DNA from: Thamnaconus septentrionalis
Lineage: Eukaryota; Chordata; Actinopteri; Tetraodontiformes; Monacanthidae
Direction of reading: 5' to 3'
DNA: 64,000 nucleotides
NCBI GenBank assembly: GCA_009823395.1
Contig: CM020501.1
Location: forward strand, 20,015,861-20,079,860
Shown: in pieces, positions 34,249 through 46,850 of the stretch
How the letters are laid out: every line of letters starts with the position of its first letter
How positions within the stretch are numbered: position 1 is the stretch's first letter
Made by a program: the position numbers and the translations under genes
Notes under the pieces: model-generated
What the model saw: only the letters and a program-made list of their open reading frames with translations
Databases searched by the model: none
What the model was told of the DNA's origin: nothing

Positions 34249-37200
34249 ACCGTCCAGCCTCTTTGTTTATCTAAAACGAAAAGCGAGCTGATTGGTCCGT
34301 GACTGACCCTGCGTGTTCTGGCCCTGTTTGACCCAGGTGGCGAAGGACTGCTGGAAGTTCTTGCCCTGCTGGAAGGTGACCGGGGTCCCAATCTTGGCCG
34401 ACAGCACCACCTTGGCGCCGGCTGTAACCTGGCCTGAGATAGAACCCACGATGACCTTGGGCGTGGTGGTGGCGGGTGTGCTGGGGGTCCCCGTGGGCGT
34501 GGCGGCAGCGCCGCCTGGTTTCTGCTCCAGACGTTTCTAGGAAGATGATGAGGGAAAATTAGAGACACAGATTTTAGACAGCACGGCCACTTCTGAGGAA
34601 CCAGACTCACCTTGGCCTGCTCTGCCGCCTGAGCCTTCTCCTTCTCCACCCTACATCAAAACAAAACAAAACAAAACAAAAAAAACATTGCGTTACAGTA
34701 AAACTCTCAAACCTTTTTTTTTTTTTTTTTTCAGAACTAAGAATGTCAGACATATTTCGACGATACTTGGTTGGGCAGTTTACTACATATCCAAAAACAG
34801 GACCATGTGCAGAACATGTCGCTAACAGGTTGCTCACAGTCATGCTGCAAACAGTCAAATGTGACATGTTTCTTTTCAATCTCTGCGACCCTGTAATGTC
34901 CCACCTCTCGGAGAAGGCTCTGATCTCCCAGAGGTCCAGCTCCTCCTCGGCCACCCAGGTCTCGATCACCACCGGGCCCGTCTGCTTGGCCGGCTCGGGT
35001 TTCTTGGGCCGCAGAGCGCTGGAGCGAAGCCCCTTCCGCTGGGGCGTGTGAGTTTCTGGGGGTGATGGGGAGATGACAGAGGTCAAAGGACAGAAAGTCA
35101 TATTTTGATATTATATTTAAAAAAAAAAAAAGTCATCATCAAGAGGATGTGTATCTCACCCTTGGGGGTCTCGGGCACCCCGAGCGGGCAGATGATCTTG
35201 CGGATGCAGTACTCGGAGCGAATGCCATACGGCCCCACGTCCCGGCGCTTGATGATCTCGGTGGTGGTGATCTCTGTGTCCGAGGTCTCTGTGGTGATGA
35301 GCGGGGAGAGGTTTGGTTGGTTTGGCAGTGGAGCAAGAGGACGCGTCGCATTTACAGAAAGCTGTTTGTTTACATTACCAAGACCATGAAAACCATGACA
35401 AGGTACAGCTGCTGTGGCAAAATATCAGGTGCTTGTTTGCTAACAGAAAGAGTTTTGTTTTTAAAGCTCACGATGGGGATGGATCGATTAGTTGCTGTGT
35501 TTGATTAATTCTCACTAAATACAATAATAGTTATTAGTTAAATAACCAAATGACTGATTTGTGCTACTAATGTTTTCAGTGGGCGATTTGTGCAAAACTC
35601 ACCCATTACGTCTTTAGCAGGAAATGCTAATACTAAAGGCTAAATAAACTGTGTGCTGAATGCATTTGGGATAAATTATTATTATTGTAAAATAAAGATG
35701 GAAAAACAGGAACAACTTGGGACCCTTAAAAATCAAACACAAACTCCAGGAAGCAGGGTTTCTCAAGAGCGGTAGCCTGGAGGTCCGTCGTACCTGTGCG
35801 TGTGGTGCCCACGGCAGCCGAGGGTTTGACGGCCATGTCGTCCCACCTCAGACTGGCCCACAGGAGTCGCAGCATCAGGCTAACGCCAGCCAGAGACTTC
35901 ACCGTTTGCAGCCGGTACCTGCCGTGGGGTTGTTCAGACGTTAGCCATGAGTAAATAAAAATATCTTGTAGGATGGTACCAGAAAAAAAAACAAAAAAAA
36001 ACATGCCGTGTTGAATGGGTATGAAGAAAGTCTGTGGTTTGTTTCGTGTGGATTTAAGAAGGAGGAACAACTGAGTAGAAAACTTTGATCCTGGATAATT
36101 GTCTTCTGCAATTTCTATTATTCACAATTATTCTTCATTCTCTATTATGTAATTCCCCTGTTATTCTATCATATCTGAGAGAAATGGAAATCAAGCCTTA
36201 GCAAGCCTGTTCTCGTGTTGGGGGACCATTCACTCACAACTTTTAAATGGCCTTAAAAATTTAGAAAATTCGACTTTGAGACAGCTTTCATGGGAATGAA
36301 TCGAGAGACCAAAAACGTTTCTGGCTGAAAGACCCCGAACACCACTTATCTATGATGAATATGTGGCAGACCAATTTTCACAGGACAGGAAACACTTTCT
36401 CTGACTGGCTGCTTTCCCACGAAACATGAATCAACATAAAAATAAAAAAGCCACAACCGGTCGAGAAGAAAAATTAAAACATTTTCCATTATTCCATGGA
36501 GGTCGATGGTAAAACGTAGATGTAAAGGAATGATAGTTGAGCCTCATTAAAATGTGCATCTGGAGCCCTGCCAACATGAAACTTTTCTGGGGATTTAACC
36601 AGACACAAATCAAGTCGGTCTGTCAGGAGCTGGAAATTATACTGTCTATTGTCTCTTACCAAATGAGTTTTTAAAAGATTTACGTGTGGGAGAATTGAGT
36701 CTTTTGGAGATCTGGTAATTGAGTGCAAGGCTGTCACGATTCAAGCATGAGCTGCTTTCAAACGAGCACTGAGCGGCACACAGTGGTTGGAGCTTCGCTG
36801 CAGTGACTGATCAGCGATCAGGGTTGGTTTCTGGGGCATTCTGAGAACTTTCTGCTGGCAATTGGCAGCTTGGACTGACTTTAATGAACACGTATCTCCA
36901 GAACTTCCCAGCTAGATTTCTTTCGGCTGGTTATGAGACCAAGTTGCAGTGACTACAGAGAAGGTTCATGCTGGGTTCCATTACAGCTTGAGAAAAGCTG
37001 TTGTTTCCCCAATTGTATGACTTTTCCAAACCTTAGGAACACTGGCTTAAGTCAGAATTTCAGGCCGTCGCATGGACAGCTGGATGTGTCAACACAAAGT
37101 TGTATCGGAAGTAACTTCCACATATACAAATGTTTGTTTTTGCTATTTCATTGGTAAAAAAAAAAATCGTCACATATTACACATAAATTCGTAAACTACG

Positions 37201-40200
37201 GTCCGCGAAACCATTCCTGGTATTAACATTAGAACGATATATCCCATCGAAATGCATCTTGCACCTTGGGTTTACCCAAGGCAGAACAAAGACGGAAGGC
37301 GTCTGCAGTGAAGAACAGAAAATTGCTAGCTGGCCTACCTCCATGTGATGCCGAAAGTGGGTCGAGGTGAAGGGTACGGCCAGATATCCCACGCTGGCTT
37401 GGCGTTGTAGCTAAAGATGGGCACCTCTCGGAATCCGCCGCGCCTGCCCAGCACCTTCAAGTCCTCGTGCTGCAGTACGAAGATACTCTTGCGGTTGCTC
37501 TTGGTGACAAACTTGCAGTAAGACGGAAGGGCAGTGTCCGAGCGCGTCTTTTTGGTACGGGAGAACTTGAGGAGGCGGACGCGGCCTTTGGTTGAAGAGA
37601 CGTCATCTTGGCTCAACAAAGCCACGGACGAGACCGTCGTCACGCCGCCGGGGCCGCTCGTCGTCGACTTGCTCGCAGTGGCGGCAGCCATCGCGGTCTT
37701 CTGCTCTTGTGTCACGACTTCACTCCGGCTCACCTCGGAATGGCCGTCGGGTCCCGAGGAGCAGACCTCGGTCACGGTTGTTTTGGTCATGGTGGTCAGG
37801 GTGGAGACGGCGCTGCTTTCGGCCGTGGACACGGTCGAGGTGGTGGTGGCCTCGGCGTTAGCCGGGGACTTGACCACCCTCAGCTCGGAGGAGACCACGG
37901 TGGTGGTGGCAGTAGTAGTGGAGGTCGTGGTCACCTGGGTGCGGACGGTTTTGCGCGATTCCGTCGCTCCGCAGCTCTCCTCGGCAAAGTCGTCGCTCAT
38001 GCTGGACTCCTCGGCCGAGGGTATCGGGGACGGCGGCATCCTGATGATCTTCACCGCCGGACTGGCCTTCGTCTCGTTGTGTTGCCGGGTAATGTGGGGA
38101 TCAGGTCCTATCAGTTCAATGTTGTTATCCACCCTCAGAATTTTCACCGGGGGCATGTAGTCCAGGTCCGGCGACGACGTCTTGCCGTCTACCGGTGCTT
38201 TACTTCCAACTTCCTTGCTGTCTTTCAATGACTCCAGGTCGCCGTTCACTAGAGGCCTTTGCTGCTCGCCGTCTTGGTCACTGCTTTTACTGACGCTGTT
38301 CGTTCTGGGCTGCAGACTGTTGGACACCACGCCGTTATTTGAACCTACAGAGTTGCTCCCTGCGCCGTCGCTCCCTGGACCGTCGTTGCCATTTACCTGA
38401 GGTAGAGGAGGAAGCACCCCCGGAGCGCCGTCGCCTGCACTCCCACCTTGCCTATCTCCTGCGTTCTCCACCGGCCCCGTGCCATTTTCCTCGGTACCTG
38501 AATGCCCAGACGTCAAAGTCTCTGTCTTTTGATGAGCAGTTCTGGTGGGGGATGAGTCCTGACTACTTTCCTGGCCCGAAACTTCCACACTTGCCCCGTC
38601 ATTTTCTGATTTCAAGTCCTCCGATCCTTCTTGGCAGACGGCCTCCGCAGTTGTTCCTTCCGCCTCGGGTACTTTGACGCCCTCTTGCCCCAAATTGCCC
38701 GAATTGTTTCCTAATGGCCCAGTAGTCCTTTCTACCAAGTCAGCCTCCAACTTGCAGGGCGTTGAGGTGATCTTGCTCCCGGGTGACGTTGAATCATCGT
38801 CGGCACTCGCACTGCGATTGTCTTTCACTGTGGAGGCCGGAGGAGGAGAGGCCACGAGGGGAGCGGCACTCTCCGGGGTTTTGGAGACTTCTGCCCCGTT
38901 CGTTCCTTCAACCACCGGTACTCTACTTTCTTCTGGGCCTGGACCTTTGGAATTCGAGGGCCCCTCCCCCTCTGATTTGACAGCGCTGCCCAGTACCAGC
39001 TGTGTGGGAGCGAGGGTAGGTGCCGGCCGGACCGGAGTGGTGAGAATCAAGGTTGGAGCCGACGCCATCGACTTTGGAGTGTGAGGGCTGGAGGATATGG
39101 ATATCCGTTGCCTCTGTCTCTCCTCCATCAAGTGCTGCTTCAAGCGTCGCTCCAGCAGGCCGTCCAGCTTGGAGGGCTTCACCTTCTTCTTGTAGGGGAT
39201 CCTGGTGATGAAGCCCTTACTGACGTCGACCACGTCGTAGTTGAATGGTCGCGCCAGGCTGTCGCTAGGTTCTTCCTTCAAGGGAGTCTTTTCCTCCTGA
39301 ATGACGGTGCCTGGAAAAACAATAATAATGGAGGCGTGAGGACACAGTCGTTGTTTAGACCAGAGGTCCCCAACCACCGGTCCGTGGGTCAGTTGGTACC
39401 GGGCCGGACAGAAAGAATAATTAACTTCCGCTAAATGAATCCCGTTTCATTCATCATCTGAGTGAACAATTTTATTTTGAAAAATTAGCGGATTCTCTCC
39501 GTTACGTCCATCTAACGCTCAACTCTTGACGCATGTCAAGGCGCTTGTCTCGGTCACCAGATACGTTACCGCGAGATTAAACCCACAAGCTAGTGAGCAA
39601 CATGAGTGTCGATCGCCATCTCCTCCACTCCACCCCCACCCCCCTGTCAACGATCGCGCGTTCATTCCGGTCCGTGAAAATATTGTCTCACATTAAACCG
39701 GGCCATGGTGCTGAAAAGGTTGGGGACCGCTGCTTCAGACAATACTCGGGGATCAAGCAATGCTCACTCTTACTTTGCTTCTCATGTGACGGCGAGTCTT
39801 TAGGCTCCACCTCCATCTTCTCCAGCGATGCTTCAGCTGACAATTCCTCAGACTTTCCTTTATCTGCCTCTTCCTTTGCTCGTTCCTCCTCCGTTCTCTC
39901 AGTGGCCAGGTTCCCGCCTGAGGTCGTCTGATCCGCGGGACTTGGACTTGGCGGGTTGCTACGGGGCTCTTGATTGTTTGTCACGCTGCTCAAGAGAGCA
40001 GCTACCTGAGTTTCCGGTTCGGCTACAGTGGGGTGCGGACTCAAGTCCAGCAGGGTGCATTTCTTGCCAAGTTTAACATCTATAGAAACACATTATCAGA
40101 CAAAGACACAGAAGGGATCCACTATAAAAAAAAGGGCCATTTACAGAAAACCCATTAATTCCAAGCAAACTAATTTTTCGGCCCCTGACCTTCCAGTTCT

Positions 40201-40971
40201 TTCCGATAGTTGGCGTTGGTGTTGCCGGGAAGCCGCGGGAGGAACCTCTGAACGTAGGTCTTACTGATCCAGCTCCAGCCACCGTAGCCTGTGACACGAT
40301 ACTCCTCCCCCTTCTGCTTCCAAACCTTCACACAGGAAGAGCAACCAGTCAATGAAAAATAAAAACCAGCAGGTTAGAGAAAAAGACACGACAACAGGTG
40401 TGTGTGTGTGTGCAAGCTTCAAACCGACCTGGTGCTTGATGGGGAAGGTGTACTTGACCCAGGTGGCCTGCTGCAGCGTCTCCTCGTCCTCCAGCTTCTT
40501 CTCCCTCTTCTTCACCTTCTCCTTCTCCTCGCGCTCAATGGACGTCATGCGGTTCAACCTGAGAAAGTTTTTTTTTTTTTTTTAAATGGTTTAAAAGGCT
40601 TCTCTCTTGAATCATCCACGTAAAAACAGATTACACTTTAAACACACTCATACAAATCTTTTGTTTCAGGTGGAAGACCGAAGGCGTTCATTGGAGGTCT
40701 TCAACGGGAAGGCTACTCCAAAACTCAAAGCATCAGTCGGTGGAGGGGGTTGGGTGACTCGGGGAACACCGGGGAGCCGCGAACAATCGAGTGGGTTGTT
40801 ACACACCATCACCACACACACGCACACACCTCAACCTTCAGGGAGACGCACAACCTGGAAACAATTTTCGAGTAGCGCCAACGTTCCGATTGAGGCCAAA
40901 CCCGATAAAAGAAGATTGCAAGGTTGTATTATTGTTGGAGCGGTTCTATGAAACACACACACACGCACGCA

Positions 40972-41002
<31 letters not shown>

Positions 41003-42343
41003 CTTTTGAGAGCCCGTGCTGTGGTTGGTGTAGCGGTAGGAACTCTGAACTCACAGTTTAAATATTTTGCCTTGCAGCAGTGAGGGTGGGCGGGCCCAGT
41101 TGGCCCTTTGATCAGAGGTGCTGAATCCACCACACATCCCAGATGTTTTTTTTTTTTAAGTTCTTGCATATTTTTGCATTAAAAAAACCTAAACTGCTAC
41201 AACTATTCCACTGGTTGTGCACATTTGGAGAAAAAAACCCCAGGGAGGCAGATCCAGGAGTGGAAGGTTTCTGAAGGTGTGCTCAGAGTGTGCGGAGGTA
41301 CCTGGTGTGGCCCAGCGAGTCCCTCCACACCGGCAGCATGGCCACAGGCTTGATGGCACACTCTAGGATGGCCAGGGCCAAGGCAAACTCCTTGGCCTTG
41401 CTGCACATCTGGACCGCTTTGATCCAGTTGGTCCTGCAAAACAGCAGACGGCCGTGATGGAGCATTTCATTGTTTTTCATCTTTGCGTCTAAGAGGCCGA
41501 AGGGCCCTGGGTTGGCACCGCTGCTGCGTACCTGTGCGAGGCCCAGTTGGGGTGCATGAAGGGCGAGGGCACATTGTTCTCCAGCTGGATGATGGTGAGT
41601 CTCAGCGTGGACACCGTCACGGCCTTGGTGCCGTTGATGGAGCCGTTCCACTTGAACTCTCCGGCTGCCGTCATGCAGAACTTGTGGGAGAGGTGGCGCC
41701 TCTTGTCGTGGTCCTGCCGAGGACCAACGGGAGGTGGTTAGGGACTGAAATACCTGCAGGACTCGGGGAGTTGGGGGCAGGGTCTATGTAGCGGCATTGC
41801 TAGTGGGTTCTTGCCTCTCGGTGCTGGTGCTTGTTGAGCGCCACCGTGTTGTTGCTGTACTGGTTGTGGTAGACCCGGTACTTTCCTTCCTGGCTCAGCT
41901 TGAAGAACTGGCAGGGGGCTCCGGCCCCCTTCACCACCACCTCCTTGCTGCTGCCGCGGGTGCTCACACGGGTCACGTCACCCTGAGCGTTCACCACTAG
42001 GACCTAAAGGGGGAGGTGGTCAAAACCAGCGTGAAAACCACCGTCGCCTCCACAGTGGCCCCTCCCCTCCTCTCCCTTCCCTTCCCATGTCCCGTCACGC
42101 ACCTCTCGGCCCTCCTTGAAGCCCTTGTTGGCCTCGTGGATGGCGGCGGCCACCTGCTGGTTCTTCAGTTGGCTCAGTTTGCTGTCCGGGTTCCTCAGCC
42201 GGGTCACCATGCGAGTAGCCAGGTTCTTCTTGAGGCCGGGCGGCGTGTCTCCGCTGGCCGTGTCCTTGGTGTCTCCTGGGTGGGTCAGAAAGAAAAACGT
42301 TAGCCACCATCAGTGATGAGTTCAGTTTATATATATATATATA

Positions 42344-42412
<69 letters not shown>

Positions 42413-45400
42413 ACCCAGAAAATTAGAATATTGTGAAAAGGTTGTTGTATTTCCCCATGTCTGAACTCTTCTGAGCCAACCCAAGACAGACTTTTTAAAG
42501 GCTCAGGACCCTTTTGCAGGGGTTTTGGATTCTTTGGACTCTTTGAACCTACAAAACTGAAGCTTTTCACAGTATTCTTTTCTGAGTTTGTGGGTTTGTG
42601 GTTTTAATAAGCTGAAAATCTTAATCAGCAAAGTTACAAAAAGGAACTGCTTGAGATATGTCAATTTGCGTGTAATGGCTCAATAAAATTTATTGGTTTC
42701 AACTTTTATGTTAAATTGCCAAAATAAAACAACTTTTACTTGATATTCTGATGATTGATATGATTGATATGATTCCAAAAAAAAAATGCAGCTATAGTTT
42801 TCTAGTGTTCTAATGTGTGAATGTGCTGAAGTTTGAGCTGTGACGTCACTCCGACTTCCTGCAGCCTCATTTATTGGCACGAAACCGTTAAAATTGAAAT
42901 CAAAATAAAAATCAAAACCATCTCCTCCACCACCAGAGATCTGACCTGCATCCTCCAGACTGGCCACGGAAGACTGCGAGGACTTGTCGGCCAGGTCTGG
43001 GGGTTCGGGAACTCTGGATACGCCCAAGCTGCCGTTGCTGTTCTCCTCGCCGGCCTGTGACGGCTGGCTCAGGCTGGGGACGCCTTCCCCGCCACTGGGG
43101 GCAGAGTCTGAGGGCGGCGTTTCTGCAGAGGGAGGAGTAGAGAGTGAGAGAGTGAGAGTGAGAGGTGTGGTGTTGGTTGCTTGGGGGTGGGGTGTGTGTG
43201 TGTGTGTGTGTGTGTGTGGGGGGGGGTGCAGTTCAGCCACTATCAAGAATGAACGATTCCCCCTAGTTGTTGATGCTGTGGCGCCCTCTGCTGTTCATCT
43301 GCGTTTACTGCATGCAGTGCAGCTCTTGCCCCTTCAGCCAGCAGGGCTGGCCCTGCCTGATAATGACCCTTTGTGATGTCATGAAATAGCACTTGTAGCC
43401 CTCCTCATTGCAGGGCTGGAGTTCCTTGTACATTGGAAGATTTTTAGACAAATAATGGCTTAATGTTTTAGATAAGTAGATAACCTTTTTTCCTGCTACA
43501 ACCACAGGGCTAAACACGCCCACAACAAGCTTCGCCCACAGTTGCCCAGTTTCACTTCCTGCTTTTGAAATATAATTTCTTAAAAACGTAAACACGATGC
43601 ATCACCTCCAGTCCTGACGCCGACTTTCGTCTCCTCCACCATCGTCTCTCCTTTTGACTCGGCCCCCACCCCCTCCTCCTCCTTGACCTGCTGCTCCTGC
43701 TCCTTGGGCTTGGCTCCGCCCTCCTCCTCCTCCCTCTCCAGCCGGGCCTTCTGTGCCTCCTCGGCGGCCCGTCTCTTCACCTCTTCCAGCTCCTCCTCCT
43801 TCTTGGCCCGCAGCCGCTCCAGGATCTCTTCTGGAGGAGATAACCATCATTTAACATCATCTGCCCATTAATATTATGAACTCAGCAGCTTTGGACGCAG
43901 GTACGAGGGGTTTTCACATTTCCTGTCAAGCATTAATCATTGAAAAAAAAAAAAAAAAAAAACATGGATCAACAACTCCAAGCCACACAGCCACAAAAAC
44001 ACCCAGGGTAAACAGACCGAATTTATGAGCCGCGTCCCAAAGCTGAGTTCCCGAGGCCGGGTTCCAGAGGTTAGCCAGGTAGGCTAATGTAGCTAAAATT
44101 ACCATCAAAATTCACCACCACGTTGTTGCATTGGCGTTGTCGTGAAGTTGCTATCTGGAAAACTGCAGTTGTCTTGTTTTTCCTCCACCATAATAACAAC
44201 CAACATTAGCATGCAGCTGTTTTGTTGTAAAGTTGTGTTTCTGTGGCTACTACAGTTTTATCAAACAAGGAGAGGCAGTAACAGGAAGTGACAGATTGAT
44301 GGTTTGGACTTTCCAAAGTAAATTGAAGAAAACAAACAAACAAACAAAGCAGTAGTTCTGACCGTTGGCCACAGTGAGGAATGACTTGGTGTTGCCTCGA
44401 GCCTTGTTTGTCAGGTCCTCCGTGATGTCCATGTGGGCATGCACCTCCTCCCGGATCTCCTCCAGCGCCGCCTGCAGGTCGCTTTCCCAGAACTCCCGGT
44501 CCAAGGTGTCGATGAGCTCGGCTAGTTGGACCTAAGTAGCAGAACCGAGGTCACAGCACAGCAAAGTTAAAAAAAGAAACAAATGTTTTCACATTTTTAT
44601 TTTTTATTCCAGTGAAGCAGTCAACACACAAATTAATGAAAATTAAAAAACAAAAACCACAAACAACAACCCGGCAGTATTAGTCTTCTGTTTACAGCCT
44701 CCAGCTGAAACTGATGCTCGGGTGGGAGTAGCAACAGAAGAAGTGAAGCATGGGCTTTCCTCACTTCTGTCAAGTCAACTGACAGAAAATACAACTTCAA
44801 ACTAGTTGATGGCCAGATGTCCAGATGTACCTTGGTGCTGTAGTACCAGATGGCCTTGTTCTCCTGCTCGCCGTCATCCTCCTCTCTGTGGGTGGAGGGC
44901 AGAGAGAAGAGAGAGAGAGAAGGAAAGAGAGAGGGAGAGAAAGAGGGGTTGGGTTAGCTAGCACGAAGAAGAAGAAGAAGGAACCTTGATGTTCCTCAGA
45001 TGTCTCCAAGCTTCACATTAATCAGCAGGAGAACTTCAGAATCATTATAGCAAACAGCTGTGATGATGTGCAGGATCTTTAGAACTGGACTGGATTCAAA
45101 CATTTGACTTCTGCCATCTTACTGTCTCTCATAATCAATCAATATAAAACAACAACACAATATAACATAATATGGTATATCATGCCATATCATATAATAC
45201 ATTTCAAACATGCTCACTCATTTTAAAAGACCTCTTCTTCTTCTAAACCTTACAAAACAACTTGTTCAGGTCACCGACGACCAGATCACATTTTTTGGTT
45301 TAGTCATCAAGCAATATTTTTTTTTTGAATGAGACTTAAAAAAAAACTAGACGGCATCTACTCTGATAAAACACCAGCTGAGCTAAAATCATGCAAGTCT

Positions 45401-46811
45401 TCCCGGTTCATTGAAAAGGCAAAATGCAAGGAAAAGCCCTTGGAGGCCTGAGGAACTCGAGGAACCACAACACTGAGGGACTTCAGGTGAGGACCAAGCT
45501 CTGCACTTAGCCTCCGCATACTAACGGTAACGTTTGAAACAAGGCCGGCCCACTCACACGATGATGCGGCGGTTGAGGAACCAGTACTTGCGGCGGTGGC
45601 GGTCGTAGCCCACCGGCAGCTGGCGGATGAAGGGTCTGCTCTTCTGCGCCTCTGGCACGCAGTCGGCCACGCCGGCCACCCTGTGGGCCGCACACACCTC
45701 GCACTGCCACTCGTCCTCGGGAACCTCCTGCAGCGGCGGCTTGACACACTCCAGGTGGTAGACGGCCGAGCAGGTCTCGCAGCAGAGCAGGTCGCCCAGT
45801 CGGTGGCAGACCCGGCAGTGGTCGTCGTAGGCCACCACGCCCTCCCACATCAGCTCCTCCCGGGCCATGTTGGTGGCCAGGAACTGGTCCACCAGGAATT
45901 GCAGCACCTTGACCTTGCTCTCCAGCGGCTGGTAGGGGTAGTCCTCGCGCTCCTGCAGCGGCAGCACATGCCGGTACTCGGGGTCGCTCTCGCAGTACGC
46001 CCTCAGCACCTCCGGCCAGGTCATGCTGTCCACGAAGTATAGGGTGGAGTTGACCGAGTCCTTGACGTCAGCGGGGCCGAAGGTGGTGTTGGAGGTGTCC
46101 TCCTCCCGCAGGATGGCTTTGAGTAGCGCGATGTGGGTCTCGGCCAGCAGGGGGCACTTCTCCAGGCTGGCCAGCGCCGCGCAGAAGTCCTCGAAGCGGA
46201 ACGGCGAGAGGCGCAGCACGGTGCCGAAGTTGCGCAGGACCTCGTAGATGGCCGACACGTTGAGCAGCTGAGAGGTGGCCACCAGCAGGTCCTCGGAGCT
46301 CTTGGGGAGCTCCAGCGGGGGGACGTCTTTAGCCTCCAGGACGGGCGAGCGCGGCCGCGGCACCCGGCTCCTCCTGCGGCCTGCGGGAGAAGAAGTGGAA
46401 GAAAGGAGGTTTAGGCAAGCGGAGTTGAGTGTGATGAGTTCCAAAAAAACTTTCAATAACATGTTGGAGACTCTCACTGGCACTTTTTTTTTTTTTTAGC
46501 AGGAGGCTGTAAACAGGGGGCTAAATGTGCTGATAACTGGAAAGTCAGTCATGTGATGCTGCTGAAGTAGATACTTTACTCATCTCCTTGAGAAATTCAC
46601 AACTGAAAGCCAGCCTTAATGTTAGTTTGTTTTCAAGCTGCATAGAATGATTTGTGAAAATACACGGTTTCTTGAGATTTTAAAATTGGTTATTTAAAGT
46701 TTTATTATTTATTTCCTTGTTTCCGTTGAATACGCAGCAGACCTCACATTCATACATCCATAGAGCTGTTTAACGTGTCAAAAATTTCTTTTAAAGGCCC
46801 CAAGTTATGAC

Positions 46812-46850
<39 letters not shown>

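Noticed and set aside
37534..39084. Several plus-strand ORFs opposite the large bptf exon
   Set aside because: Mirror frames of a long coding exon with Ser/Thr/Glu-rich codons; no independent signals.
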